DNA of 64,000 nucleotides from Streptomyces formicae (GCF_022647665.1 NZ_CP071872.1:7626001-7690000); one strand, 5' to 3'. Positions 7,949 to 16,342 are shown, numbered from the stretch's first letter. Notes: generated from the letters alone by a model not told the origin. Made by a program: numbers and translations.

Positions 7949-9144
7949 TACGCGTCCAGGTCCAGGCCCAGCATCCGGATCGCGTTCCCGCGCATCAGCT
8001 TGTAGACCGTCTCGTCGTCGAGCCCGGCGACATGGTCGAGCGCGACCTCCTTCGTGTGCGGGAAGGTCGAGTCGACGTGCGGATAGTCGGTCTCGAACGT
8101 GGCGTTGTCCCGGCCCACCACGTCCAGCGAGGCGACCCCGTGCTTGTCGCGGAAGAAGCAGCAGAAGATCTGCCGGTAGTAGTACGTGGACGGCGGCTCG
8201 GGGATGAGGTCCCGCACCCCGCCCCAGGCCCGGTGCTCCTCCCACACGTCGTCCGCCCGCTCCAGCGCGTACGGGATCCAGCCCATCTGGCCCTCGCTGT
8301 AGGCAAGCTTGAGCGTGGGGAACTTGACCAGGACTCCGCTGAAGAGGAAGTCCATCATCGAGGCCATGGCGTTGTTGAAGGACAGCGACGCCTGCACGGC
8401 GGGCGGGGCGTCCGGGGACGCGGCGGGCATCTGCGAGGACGAGCCGATGTGCATGTTGACGACCGTCCCGGTCTCCTGGCAGACCGCGAAGAACGGGTCC
8501 CAGTAACCGGAGTGGATCGACGGCAGCCCGAGGTGGGTGGGGATCTCGCTGAAGGTGACGGCCCGGACCCCGCGCGCCGCGTTCCGCCGGATCTCGGCGA
8601 CGGCGAGGTCGATGTCCCAGAGCGGGATGATGCACAGCGGGATGAGCCGGCCGCCGCTGTCGCCGCACCACTCCTCCACCATCCAGTCGTTGTACGCGCG
8701 CACGCAGGCGAGCGCGACCTCTTTGTCCTTGGCCTCGGCGAAGGTCTGGCCGCAGAAGCGGGGGAAGGTGGGGAAGCAGAGGGACGCCTCGACATGGTTG
8801 AGGTCCATGTCCTCGAGTCGGGCCTTGGGGTCCCAGCAGCCGCGCCGCATCTCGGCCCGGGTGATGCCCTCCAGCGTCATGTCGTCGCGGTCGAAGCCGA
8901 CGGCGGCGATGTTGCGCTTGTACGGGAACTTGAGGTCCTCGTAGATCCACCAGTCGGTCGGCGGGCCGTCCGGGTCCATCGTGATCTGGTACTTGCCGCC
9001 GACGTACGCCAGCTCGCCGATCCCGGCGGTCAGCGGCTGCGGTCCGCGGTCCCGGTACTTCACCGGCAGCCATGTCTCGAAGAGATGTGCGGGCTCGATC
9101 ACATGGTCGTCGACGCTGATGATCCGGGGCAGTTCCTGGTGCAT
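7948..9144 (-). CDS. Amidohydrolase family 2 protein (decarboxylase-like)
   Basis: This 398-aa TIM-barrel protein of the ACMSD / gamma-resorcylate decarboxylase group begins with ISVDDHVIEP, where Asp-x-His replaces the usual His-x-His metal pair. It has further conserved blocks VEASLCFPTFPRF, YNDWMVEEW, NMHIGSSS (metal His) and FETDYPHVDSTFPH near the C-terminus (catalytic Asp). Family members hydrolyse C-N or C-C bonds or decarboxylate ring acids. This Asp-x-His subgroup recurs in actinobacterial acyl-CoA gene sets. It is first in the operon, with GGAGG before the ATG, and the operator at 9158-9176 is just upstream. Confidence 0.88.
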   Translation of the reverse strand: MHQELPRIISVDDHVIEPAHLFETWLPVKYRDRGPQPLTAGIGELAYVGGKYQITMDPDGPPTDWWIYEDLKFPYKRNIAAVGFDRDDMTLEGITRAEMRRGCWDPKARLEDMDLNHVEASLCFPTFPRFCGQTFAEAKDKEVALACVRAYNDWMVEEWCGDSGGRLIPLCIIPLWDIDLAVAEIRRNAARGVRAVTFSEIPTHLGLPSIHSGYWDPFFAVCQETGTVVNMHIGSSSQMPAASPDAPPAVQASLSFNNAMASMMDFLFSGVLVKFPTLKLAYSEGQMGWIPYALERADDVWEEHRAWGGVRDLIPEPPSTYYYRQIFCCFFRDKHGVASLDVVGRDNATFETDYPHVDSTFPHTKEVALDHVAGLDDETVYKLMRGNAIRMLGLDLDA

Positions 9145-9157
9145 CGCGGGCCTCCGC

Positions 9158-9176
9158 TTCTGACGGGTCGTCAGAA
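9158..9176. promoter_or_regulatory. Operator-like palindrome, copy 2
   Basis: TTCTGACGGGTCGTCAGAA is a 19-bp dyad with one mismatch, 14 bp upstream of the amidohydrolase start codon. It is the best-conserved of three related sites (see 3925-3941 and 9237-9253). At this position it would overlap the transcription start or early leader and so repress. Confidence 0.75.
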
Positions 9177-9236
9177 ATCAGGCTAGCCCCGCACCCCTGG
9201 ACCGACAAGGCGACCGGCCCTACGCTCTCCGCACGA

Positions 9237-9253
9237 TCTGACTATCCGTCAGC
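9237..9253. promoter_or_regulatory. Operator-like palindrome, copy 3
   Basis: TCTGACTATCCGTCAGC keeps both half-sites (CTGAC/GTCAG) of the other two copies at the same spacing but has lost the inner G/C pairs. It lies 15 bp before the ATG of the acyl-CoA ligase, next to its ribosome site. A weaker or differently tuned site is likely. Confidence 0.6.
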
Positions 9254-9268
9254 TCTATCGGAGGGGAC

Positions 9269-10828
9269 ATGACCGAGACCGCACACGCCCTGGGCGCCTC
9301 CCGCACCCTCTGGGAGCTCATCGACCGCCGCGCAGCCCTCACCCCCGGCCGCACCGCGCTGATCCAGGACGACGGCAGGCGGCTGGCCTTCGGCGAGCTG
9401 CGCGACCGCTGCGAGCGGGTCGCCGCCGGGCTGTACGCACTGGGCGTACGCCCGGGGACGGTCGTCGCCTGGCAGCTGCCCACCCGGATCGAGACCGTCC
9501 TCCTCACCGGCGCGCTGGCCCGGATCGGCGCCGTGCAGTCCCCGGTCATCCCCTTCTACCGGGACCGGGAGGTCGGTTTCGCGCTGCGCGAGTCGAAGGC
9601 GGACTTCTTCGCGGTGCCGGGCACCTGGCGCGGCTTCGACCACGGGGAGATGGCGCGGCGGCTCGGGGCGCGCGGCGTCTTCGACGCGTACGCGTCACTG
9701 CCGGACGGCGACCCGGCCGTGCTGCCCCCGCCGCCGGCCGACGGCACGTCCGTGCGCTGGATCTACTGGACCTCCGGCACCACCTCCGACCCGAAGGGCG
9801 TGCTGCACACCGACCGCTCGCTGATCGCCGGCGGCTCCTGCCTGGCGCACGCGCTGCGGCTCACCCCGGACGATGTCGGCTCCATCGCGTTCCCCTTCGC
9901 GCACATCGGCGGGGCGGACTACCTGGTGATGCTGCTGCTGTACGGGTTCCCGGCCGTGCTCTTCGAGAAGTTCGCGCTCCCGGACGCGCTGGAGACGTAC
10001 CGCAGGCACGGGGTCACGACGGCCGGCGGGTCCACCGCCTTCTACGCGATGTTCCTGGCCGAACAGCGCAAACAGCCCGGCGAACCGGTCGTGCCCAGCC
10101 TGCGACTGCTGGCGGGCGGCGGCGCGGCGAAACCGCCCGAGCTGTACCACGCGATCGTCCGCGAGATGGGCGTGCAGCTCACCCACGGCTACGGCATGAC
10201 CGAGGTGCCGATGATCACGATGGGCGACCCGGACGACACCCCCGAGAACCTTGCGACGACGGAAGGCCGGCCTCCGGAGGGCATGGAGATACGGATCGTC
10301 GACGGCGAGGTGCGGCTGCGCGGGGAGGCGGTGTGCCGCGGCTATCTGGACCCCGCCCAGACCGCGGCGGTCTTCGACCCGGACGGCTTCCTGATCACCG
10401 GTGACCTCGGGCATCTGACCGAGTCCGGGCACCTCGTCCTCACCGGACGCCTCAAGGACGTCATCATCCGCAAGGGCGAGAACGTTTCGGCCAAGGAGAT
10501 CGAGGACCTGCTGCACGAGCACCCGGCGGTCGGGGAGGCGGCGGTGATCGGCCTGCCCGACCCCGAGCGCGGGGAGCGCGTCTGCGCGGTGCTCACGCCG
10601 CGCCCGGGCGCCGGCGCTCCGCCGGGGCTCGCGGACGTCACGTCCTACCTGCGGAAGGCGGGCCTCGCCGTGCACAAGCTGCCGGAGCAGGTGGAGGTGA
10701 TGGAGACCCTGCCGCGGAACGAAACGCTGCGGAAGGTCCTGAAGTACAAACTCCGCGAACGCTTCAGCTCGACTTCCGCACCGCTTCGGTCAGAGAAGCC
10801 GCACGCGCATCGTCGGACCCGCTCATGA
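9269..10828 (+). CDS. AMP-forming acyl-CoA synthetase / ligase
   Basis: This 519-aa ANL-superfamily enzyme activates a carboxylic acid with ATP and CoA. The P-loop-like motif is YWTSGTTSDPKGVLHT (about residues 166-181), the A5 motif is HGYGMTEVPM, the A7 motif is DGFLITGDLG, and the A8 hinge is GRLKDVIIRKGENVSAKEIE. The A10 lysine region is near LRNETLRKVLKYKLRERF-like sequence at the end. The last ~20 residues, after about position 10764, are not family-like and are read antisense to the serine-hydrolase gene. This suggests the original 3' end was replaced at an insertion junction. It is divergent from the amidohydrolase operon and under operator copy 3, and is the likely entry enzyme of the pathway. 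Confidence 0.9.
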   Translation: MTETAHALGASRTLWELIDRRAALTPGRTALIQDDGRRLAFGELRDRCERVAAGLYALGVRPGTVVAWQLPTRIETVLLTGALARIGAVQSPVIPFYRDREVGFALRESKADFFAVPGTWRGFDHGEMARRLGARGVFDAYASLPDGDPAVLPPPPADGTSVRWIYWTSGTTSDPKGVLHTDRSLIAGGSCLAHALRLTPDDVGSIAFPFAHIGGADYLVMLLLYGFPAVLFEKFALPDALETYRRHGVTTAGGSTAFYAMFLAEQRKQPGEPVVPSLRLLAGGGAAKPPELYHAIVREMGVQLTHGYGMTEVPMITMGDPDDTPENLATTEGRPPEGMEIRIVDGEVRLRGEAVCRGYLDPAQTAAVFDPDGFLITGDLGHLTESGHLVLTGRLKDVIIRKGENVSAKEIEDLLHEHPAVGEAAVIGLPDPERGERVCAVLTPRPGAGAPPGLADVTSYLRKAGLAVHKLPEQVEVMETLPRNETLRKVLKYKLRERFSSTSAPLRSEKPHAHRRTRS

Positions 10829-11933
10829 TGTGGTTCATCACGTACCCGAAGGCGATGCCGTGCTCAGGGTCGGCGAAGCCGAGTGAGCCGCCGCGACCGG
10901 TGTGGCCGAAAGCGTTTGGGCCCGTCATCGGGTTGGATCCGGTGGGCAGCATGAATCCAGTGCTGAATCGGCTGGGGATCACCATCACCTGGTCCTGCCC
11001 GCTCGCCTGCTCCGCAGTCGCCGACGCCAGGGTTTCCGGGGTGAGCAGGCGCACGCCGTCAACCTCGCCGATCAGCGCGGCGTACATGCGCGCGAGTGCG
11101 CGTGCGGTGCCGATGCCGTTGGAGGACGGGAGTTCCGCGGCCTGCACCTCCGGTGAATCGAAGTCGATCGCGGCCGGCTCGGTGACCGCGAACGCCCGGT
11201 TGCTGAACGAGTTCGGGTCGCGCCAGGCGGCGACCTGCTCGCGGAGTTCCTCGGGAAGGGGTTCGGCGGGCACCGTCGTGAGGTCTACGGTCGGCCGTCC
11301 GTACACCATGCGGGTGACTCGGCTGCGCTCACTCGCCGGCAAGCCGATGAAGAAGTCCAGCCCGAGAGGGCCCGCGATCTCGTCGGCGAAGAAGTGGCCC
11401 GGCGAGCGACCGGATACTCGGCGGATCACCTCGCCGACCAGCCAGCCCCAGGTTCGGCCGTGGTACCCGTGGGCAGTGCCCGGAGTCCACAGGGGACGCT
11501 GGGCCGCCAGCGCCACTGCCATGGGTTCCCAGGCCAACGCCTCGGTCAGCGGCAGCGGTTGATCGAGCGCGACCAAGCCGGCCTGGTGGGACAGGAGCCA
11601 GCGCACGGGGATGTCCGCCTTGCCGTTCGCCGCGAACTCCGGCCAGTACTTCGCCACCGGTGCGTCGAGGTCCAGCATGCCGCGCTCCGACAACATGTGC
11701 GCTGCGGCCGCGGTGGCTCCCTTGGTCGCCGAGTAGACCAGCTGCAGGGTGTCCCGTGTCCACGGACGATCGGTCTCGGGGTCGGCGAAGCCGCCCCACA
11801 GGTCCACCACAGGCCGGCCGTGCTGGTAGACACACACGGCCGCGCCGATGTCCCCGTGCTGAGTGAAGTTCGCCATGAACGCCTCACGGACCGGTTCGAA
11901 TCCGGGCGCTACCTCACCTTCGATCGTTGTCAT
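10764..11933 (-). CDS. Serine hydrolase, beta-lactamase / EstB-type
   Basis: This ~389-aa class-C beta-lactamase-fold protein carries the SxxK nucleophile motif (YSATKG, about residue 74), a Tyr-x-x motif (YHGRTWG, about 153) and a C-terminal FGHTGRGG (HTG in place of KTG). The HTG variant is typical of esterases, lipases and D-aminopeptidase-like members rather than true beta-lactamases. No signal peptide is seen, so it is probably cytoplasmic. Two in-frame ATGs occur, at 11942 and 11933. The second has AGGA eight bases upstream and is preferred. It overlaps the ligase 3' end by 65 bp in antisense orientation. Confidence 0.87.
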   Translation of the reverse strand: MTTIEGEVAPGFEPVREAFMANFTQHGDIGAAVCVYQHGRPVVDLWGGFADPETDRPWTRDTLQLVYSATKGATAAAAHMLSERGMLDLDAPVAKYWPEFAANGKADIPVRWLLSHQAGLVALDQPLPLTEALAWEPMAVALAAQRPLWTPGTAHGYHGRTWGWLVGEVIRRVSGRSPGHFFADEIAGPLGLDFFIGLPASERSRVTRMVYGRPTVDLTTVPAEPLPEELREQVAAWRDPNSFSNRAFAVTEPAAIDFDSPEVQAAELPSSNGIGTARALARMYAALIGEVDGVRLLTPETLASATAEQASGQDQVMVIPSRFSTGFMLPTGSNPMTGPNAFGHTGRGGSLGFADPEHGIAFGYVMNHIMSGSDDARAASLTEAVRKSS

Positions 11934-12074
11934 GTCGCTCATCCTGGCAGCTTGGCTGCCCTCCTCGACGGGGCGAGTCGGCCACGCATTCACGGACGGC
12001 CGCGACGCCGCCCACGTCCCGCCGAACTGATCGCCGACCTGAATACCTCGCCCGCCAGGGGCGGACCGGAGCAC

Positions 12075-12110
12075 GCGTGGAAGCGTTGCGCAGCCAACGT
12101 GCGTCCACGC
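12075..12110. terminator. Hairpin after the CysRS/oxygenase operon
   Basis: The arms GCGTGGA and TCCACGC pair perfectly, and a nested CGTTG/CAACG stem sits inside the loop. It lies ~65 bp past the oxygenase stop, between that operon and the serine hydrolase gene on the same strand. There is no T-tract, as usual in actinobacteria. Confidence 0.45.
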
Positions 12111-12175
12111 ACTCCGGCCTGGCGACCCGACGATCACGGGGCCTCTCCCTCAGAACCAGCTCGGTGGAGCCGGAC

Positions 12176-12745
12176 TCAGGGTCGCTCGGCATCGGTGCGT
12201 ATGACGAGGGTGGCACGCTCGCCCCTCGTGATCGGCCGTACGCCATGGATGTGGTCGCGGGTGGCGGGGAAGGCGACCAGGCTGCCGCAGGGCGGCTTGA
12301 TCTCCTGGGCCGGGTTCTCGAAGAACAACTCGCCTCCGCTGTAGGAGTCCGGAGTGTTGAGCCAGACCACGAGGGTGAGGTCACCGCCGACGACGGGCTG
12401 TCCGTTGGTCCTGGCCCGCTCGCGCTCGATGTCGGTGACCTCGTCATGGTGGGCGACGAATCCGATGCCGGGGCCGTAGCGGTAGACGACCGCCGGCTGG
12501 GTGGGTATGCGCTTCGGGGCGACCTCGAAGTGACGACGAAGGTGGGCGGTGCACTGGGAGATGACCGCTTGCTCCAGGTGCGTCGGGACTTCGACGTACT
12601 CGCTATTGCGCAGCGATTCGTCGATGACACCCTGGTAGGTGCGCGGACGGGCGGTCTGGTTCTTCACGTGGTCCATCAGCGCTCCGCAGAGGCTGAGGGG
12701 GATGGCGCTCTCTGCGACGAGCGGTAAGCGGCTCTTCCAGGTCAT
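12176..12745 (-). CDS. 2-oxoglutarate/Fe(II)-dependent oxygenase, prolyl-4-hydroxylase-like
   Basis: This 189-aa double-stranded beta-helix enzyme shows the iron triad as H99-x-D101 (in VAHHDEVTD) and H167 (in DHIHGV), plus R177 (GERATLVIR), which would bind the 2-oxoglutarate carboxylate. A conserved GGELFF lies between them. Similar proteins hydroxylate proteins, peptides or small molecules. The ATG at 12745 is chosen because AAGGAG lies eight bases upstream and the codon overlaps the CysRS stop (ATGA). A longer frame would begin inside the CysRS gene. It is the last gene of the accessory operon and probably tailors its product. Confidence 0.87.
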   Translation of the reverse strand: MTWKSRLPLVAESAIPLSLCGALMDHVKNQTARPRTYQGVIDESLRNSEYVEVPTHLEQAVISQCTAHLRRHFEVAPKRIPTQPAVVYRYGPGIGFVAHHDEVTDIERERARTNGQPVVGGDLTLVVWLNTPDSYSGGELFFENPAQEIKPPCGSLVAFPATRDHIHGVRPITRGERATLVIRTDAERP

Positions 12746-14118
12746 GAGGTGGTCTCCTTCCACCAACGGGTGCCTTCGGGCGAGTCCTCAAGGGTCACGC
12801 CCTGCTGGGTGAGCTGGTCGCGGATGGCGTCTGCCTCGGCGAACTTCTTCGCCGCGCGGAGCCGGTCGCGTTCCTTCACGAGTTCGTCGACGGCGGCGTC
12901 GCTCTGGACGGAGCCGGGGATGTCGAAGGTTCCGAAGAGGTTGTTCACGTCCTCGATCAGCCGCATGGCGGTCGGCCCGGCCGGCTCCTCCATGCGGTTC
13001 TGCTCGCGGATGTACTGGAACAGGACGGCGAGGGCACCGGGAGTGTCGAAGTCGTCGTCCAGGCGCTCGCGCATCTCCTTCCAGGCGTCCGTCGCGCGTG
13101 CGGCGTTCGCCGGGCTGTCGGTGTGCGTGGGGTCGATGGTCCGGGCGAAGTTCTCGATCCGGCGGCGTGCCGCTCGGGCCTGGTCCAGCGTGGAGTCGTT
13201 CAGCTCCATGGAGGAGCGGTAGTGCTGGGAGAGGAAGGCGTGCCGCAGGGTGCGGAAGTCCGTCCGGGCGAGGGCGTCGCGGATGGTGAGGAAGTTGCCG
13301 GTGCTCTTGGACATCTTCTCGCCGTCGACGCGCAGGAGGCCGGTGTGCATCCAGTAGCGGGCCAGGGGCTCGATGCCGGAGGCGGCTTCCATCTGGGCGA
13401 CCTCGGCCTCGTGGTGCGGGAAGATGAGGTCGACGGCGCCACCGTGCAGGTCGTACGAGGGCCCGAAGAACGTCTCTGTGATGGCGGTGTCCTCGATGTG
13501 CCACCCCGGCCGGCCCGGGCCCAGCTCGGTCTCCCAGAACGGCTCGCCGTCCTTACGGCCCTTCCACAGGGCGAAGTCGCCGGGGTTGCGCTTCTTCGAG
13601 TTGTCGTCGATCCGCGACACCGAGTCCTCGGGCCGCAGATCGGTACGGCCCGAGAGCTTGCCGTACGCGGGGAACGAGGCCAGGTCGAAGTACCAGCCGT
13701 CATCGAGCTGGTAGGCATGGCCTCGCTCGATGAGCTGCTTGATCTGGTCCACGATCGCGTCGATGTGGTCGTGGGCCCGCGCGTGGACGTCGACGCGGGT
13801 GTTGCCCAACGCGGCCATGTCTTCCAGGTACTGCTTCTCGAAGAGGGCCGCGATCTCCTCCGGCGGGACGCCCTCCTCCGCCGACCGCCGGATGATCTTG
13901 TCGTCGACGTCGGTGATGTTCTGGAGGTACGTGACCTTGTACCCGCTCGCTTCCAGGTACCGGGCGATGAAGTCGAACTGCGTGTACGTCTTCGCGTGCC
14001 CGACGTGACTGGGGCCGTACACGGTAGGTCCGCACACGAACATCCGCACCTCGGCCGCCCGCTCGGGGCGGAACTCCTCCGTCCGGCCGGTCAGCGTGTT
14101 GTGGACCTTGATCGACAT
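12742..14118 (-). CDS. Second, archaeal-like cysteinyl-tRNA synthetase (CysRS paralogue)
   Basis: This 458-aa class I synthetase has HVGH at 38-41 (HIGH) and KMSKS at 268-272. The bacterial zinc ligands Cys28, Cys209, His234 and Glu238 of E. coli CysRS correspond here to C29, D210, H235 and E239. One Cys is therefore replaced by Asp in GWHIEDTAI, a form I associate with archaeal-type CysRS. The C-terminal DALR and anticodon regions are present, so it is full length, unlike the shorter MshC of mycothiol synthesis. Streptomyces normally carries its housekeeping cysS beside isp genes, so this is probably an extra copy. It could supply Cys-AMP or Cys-tRNA to the operon, or confer resistance. AGGAGG precedes tandem ATGs; the second has better spacing. 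Confidence 0.9.
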   Translation of the reverse strand: MSIKVHNTLTGRTEEFRPERAAEVRMFVCGPTVYGPSHVGHAKTYTQFDFIARYLEASGYKVTYLQNITDVDDKIIRRSAEEGVPPEEIAALFEKQYLEDMAALGNTRVDVHARAHDHIDAIVDQIKQLIERGHAYQLDDGWYFDLASFPAYGKLSGRTDLRPEDSVSRIDDNSKKRNPGDFALWKGRKDGEPFWETELGPGRPGWHIEDTAITETFFGPSYDLHGGAVDLIFPHHEAEVAQMEAASGIEPLARYWMHTGLLRVDGEKMSKSTGNFLTIRDALARTDFRTLRHAFLSQHYRSSMELNDSTLDQARAARRRIENFARTIDPTHTDSPANAARATDAWKEMRERLDDDFDTPGALAVLFQYIREQNRMEEPAGPTAMRLIEDVNNLFGTFDIPGSVQSDAAVDELVKERDRLRAAKKFAEADAIRDQLTQQGVTLEDSPEGTRWWKETTS

Positions 14119-14171
14119 CATGCCTCCTGTGTAGCGGATCACGCAGCGTACTGACGCCCGGACATAAGCGC

Positions 14172-15101
14172 CTAACTGGAACCGCCGCGCCCGACGAAGG
14201 GAACGAATCGCGGGGACGGCTGGTCGGTGAAGACCGATGCCTCTTTTCCGAGGAGGTGGTGGTTGGCCTGCTGGTACGCCTTCCGCACGGCCTCGATCGC
14301 TCCGGAACTGAGGTCCATCCCGGCGGTGCGGCAAAACTCCCCCAGTGCCTCGCACCGGCGCTCCAGGTCCACCATCGACAGTGGGTCGCACTGCTGGGCC
14401 TCGATCAACAGGTTCTCCTGCTCGCCGCTGATCAGGCCGAGTGCGCCGAGGGAGTGCAGCTTCCACTTCATGTTCGGCAGTAGTCGGCCCGAGCGGGCGT
14501 ACACCCAGTCCACGACCTCGTCCAGCGCCCCGGAGAGGACGAAGTGGCCTGTGGGCACTCCGACCCGTCGTGCCATCCGCAGTGGAATCTCGCGTAGGTC
14601 CCAGGTGATCCGGTTGTGCAGCCGGTGGGCCTCGCCCTCCAGCCGCTGAAGCTGCTCCCGCGTCTTGTGGGAGATCAACGCCCCGAAGGCGTTCTCGCGG
14701 TCGAGCAGCGGCTCGCCCTTGTTCCCGTAGGCGTCGCACTTGTCGCTGTTCCACGTCGTACGCGGGTCGGCCTCGTACTGGAGCAGGAGCTGGTGGACGT
14801 TGACCTCCATACGCCCCCAGGGGACCGGGAGATAGAAGCTGAACTCCGGGATCCAGGCGGGGAGACGATCGCGGACCAGGGTGTACGTGTCCGCCGGCCG
14901 CGGCCGCCACTCGTCCTCCTTGAGCGGGACGTCGAGGACGACGGCCAGGTCGAAATCGGAATCGGTACTGAACCGCGTGACGTTGCGGGGCGCGATCGCC
15001 GAGGAGGACAGGACGTAGAGTGCCTGGACCTCGGGCATCGTCTTGAGCGTGTCGAGCAGACTTCCGACCGCGGCACGGGCCTGCATTCTCAGGTTTTCCA
15101 C
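14172..15101 (-). CDS. Nucleotidyltransferase-domain protein
   Basis: This 309-aa protein has an N-terminal Pol-beta-like nucleotidyltransferase core: YVLSSSAI (about residues 29-36) followed by TDSDFDLAVVLD (about 46-57) gives the G/S-S...DxD signature. A third carboxylate may be in RMEVNVH (about 96). The remaining ~190 residues are mostly helical. It resembles MNT or aminoglycoside-adenylyltransferase folds but is not a recognised resistance enzyme. It could adenylylate or nucleotidylate a small molecule, peptide or tRNA. The GTG start at 15101 is preceded by CAGGAG, 12 bp after the ATP-grasp stop and 53 bp before the CysRS start, so it is co-transcribed with both. Confidence 0.8.
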   Translation of the reverse strand: MENLRMQARAAVGSLLDTLKTMPEVQALYVLSSSAIAPRNVTRFSTDSDFDLAVVLDVPLKEDEWRPRPADTYTLVRDRLPAWIPEFSFYLPVPWGRMEVNVHQLLLQYEADPRTTWNSDKCDAYGNKGEPLLDRENAFGALISHKTREQLQRLEGEAHRLHNRITWDLREIPLRMARRVGVPTGHFVLSGALDEVVDWVYARSGRLLPNMKWKLHSLGALGLISGEQENLLIEAQQCDPLSMVDLERRCEALGEFCRTAGMDLSSGAIEAVRKAYQQANHHLLGKEASVFTDQPSPRFVPFVGRGGSS

Positions 15102-15113
15102 GGGAACTCCTGG

Positions 15114-16235
15114 TCAGATGATTGGGCGGTCCATCACGGAGCGGAGCGCGGGAACGAGTTCCGTCGCGACGCCGCCGTGAGTGCGCTGGATATGTGCGAG
15201 GGAAGGGCTGCTGTTGCCCTCGACGACCACGGGTCCGCCGGGCGTGAGGGCGATGTCCCAGCCGATGAAGGGCACCTGCGGGAACAGGCGGGCACAGCGC
15301 GCGGCCAGCTCACGGACCTCTCTCATGCGGGTGATCCGGTGGCCGGCGAACGGAACCGAGCTGACCTGGTGGCGCGTGTGGGCTTTGAGGTACCGGTCGT
15401 AGCCATGCCGGTCGAGTTCGCCGTCCGGGTGCACGCGGATCTGCATGCCGCCCGCCGCCGAGTTGTCCGTGCTGCTCTCGGTGCCGCCGAGCTTCAACAC
15501 CACGTACAGGACATCGGCGGCGCCTTCCCGCAGCAGGGTGATCACGCGGAAGGTGTTGAGGGCGTACGGGTTCAGCACGTCCAGGTCGGGGTGCTGCGGC
15601 ACGTACTCCTCCACCAGCCACGTGCCCCAACGCTGCGCGTAGGGCGGGAGGTCGAAGCTGTTCTCCCCCGGCCGCACGATCACGACGCCAGACCCTCCGC
15701 TGGAGTAGCGGGATGGCTTGACCACCACACGCCCGAAGTCGGAAGCGCGATCGAGAACGTCCGCCAGCGACACCGCCTCACCGTCGGACGTCACACCAGC
15801 CCGGCGATCACCGCTCGCGATCAGCGCGGGCTGAGGGATGCCGGCCGAGGCGAGGATCTTTTTGCACGACGTCTTGTCGTCCAGGTCGATCGTGTCCCGG
15901 TTCACACGGGGAAGGAGCCGGTGGAACAGGATGGTCTCCGGCAGGAACGAGCAGGCCCCCTCGGCAGACACCTCGCGCCGATAGGCGCCGTAGCGGAAAT
16001 AGTGGAAGGGCAGGCAGTGCCACCGCGCGGAGACCTTCATCAGGTCTCCGGCGATGCGGAGCACGCTCTTGCTGTCCTCGTCCCGCAGCATCGCGGGCAG
16101 GTGTTCGCGGTGCATCTGCCGCACCTGGTAGCGGAGAAACCGCACGCCGGACACGCGGGGAAGAACCCGCGTGCGCAACCACTCCTCGGTCACTGCCTGG
16201 CGGTGGTTGAAGCCGCGGCTCGCGGTACGTCTCAT
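15114..16235 (-). CDS. ATP-grasp enzyme (sugar-transfer-associated type)
   Basis: This 373-aa protein has ATP-grasp features: VVVKPSRYSSGGSGVVIV (about 175-190, the glycine-rich ATP loop), TWLVEEYVPQHPDL (adenine-binding hinge), NTFRVITLL, and FIGWDIALTPGGPVVVEGNSSP at the end, with the Asp and Glu-x-Asn metal ligands. This layout matches the sugar-transfer-associated ATP-grasp family linked to surface-polysaccharide and secondary-metabolite loci. Such enzymes form amide or ester bonds through an acyl phosphate. The ATG at 16235 has GGGAGGAG upstream. The longer reading frame upstream overlaps the microprotein genes and is rejected. It is the fourth gene of the operon. Confidence 0.85.
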   Translation of the reverse strand: MRRTASRGFNHRQAVTEEWLRTRVLPRVSGVRFLRYQVRQMHREHLPAMLRDEDSKSVLRIAGDLMKVSARWHCLPFHYFRYGAYRREVSAEGACSFLPETILFHRLLPRVNRDTIDLDDKTSCKKILASAGIPQPALIASGDRRAGVTSDGEAVSLADVLDRASDFGRVVVKPSRYSSGGSGVVIVRPGENSFDLPPYAQRWGTWLVEEYVPQHPDLDVLNPYALNTFRVITLLREGAADVLYVVLKLGGTESSTDNSAAGGMQIRVHPDGELDRHGYDRYLKAHTRHQVSSVPFAGHRITRMREVRELAARCARLFPQVPFIGWDIALTPGGPVVVEGNSSPSLAHIQRTHGGVATELVPALRSVMDRPII

Positions 16236-16252
16236 GGTGCTCCTCCCGTTTC

Positions 16253-16342
16253 TCAGTAGTCCGGGGTTCCGGCGATGGCCAACGTGACGACGACGGCGGT
16301 GACGACGAGCGCGTAGGCCAGAACAGCCAGGCGCTGCCTCAT
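16253..16342 (-). CDS. 29-aa single-helix membrane microprotein
   Basis: This ORF starts MRQRLAVLAY and is then a continuous hydrophobic stretch of ~18 residues ending AIAGTPDY. It is therefore one transmembrane helix with a basic N-terminus, giving an N-in orientation. Its ATG overlaps the stop of the 67-aa gene (ATGA), and its stop lies 17 bp before the ATP-grasp ATG, so it sits inside the coupled chain. It is too short for usual gene finders. It may be a membrane anchor or a translational coupling device. Coding status rests on position, overlap and hydrophobic pattern. Confidence 0.55.
   Translation of the reverse strand: MRQRLAVLAYALVVTAVVVTLAIAGTPDY

Noticed and set aside
6815..9208. 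797-codon frame that could be taken as a fusion protein
   Set aside because: The first ~420 codons are a shadow of the amidohydrolase; the true ACAD starts at GTG 7948.
10764..11933. True beta-lactamase resistance gene
   Set aside because: HTG replaces KTG and there is no signal peptide, so an esterase-like role is more likely.
12742..14118. MshC (mycothiol ligase) identity for the CysRS paralogue
   Set aside because: Full C-terminal tRNA-binding region and length fit CysRS; no other mycothiol genes are near.
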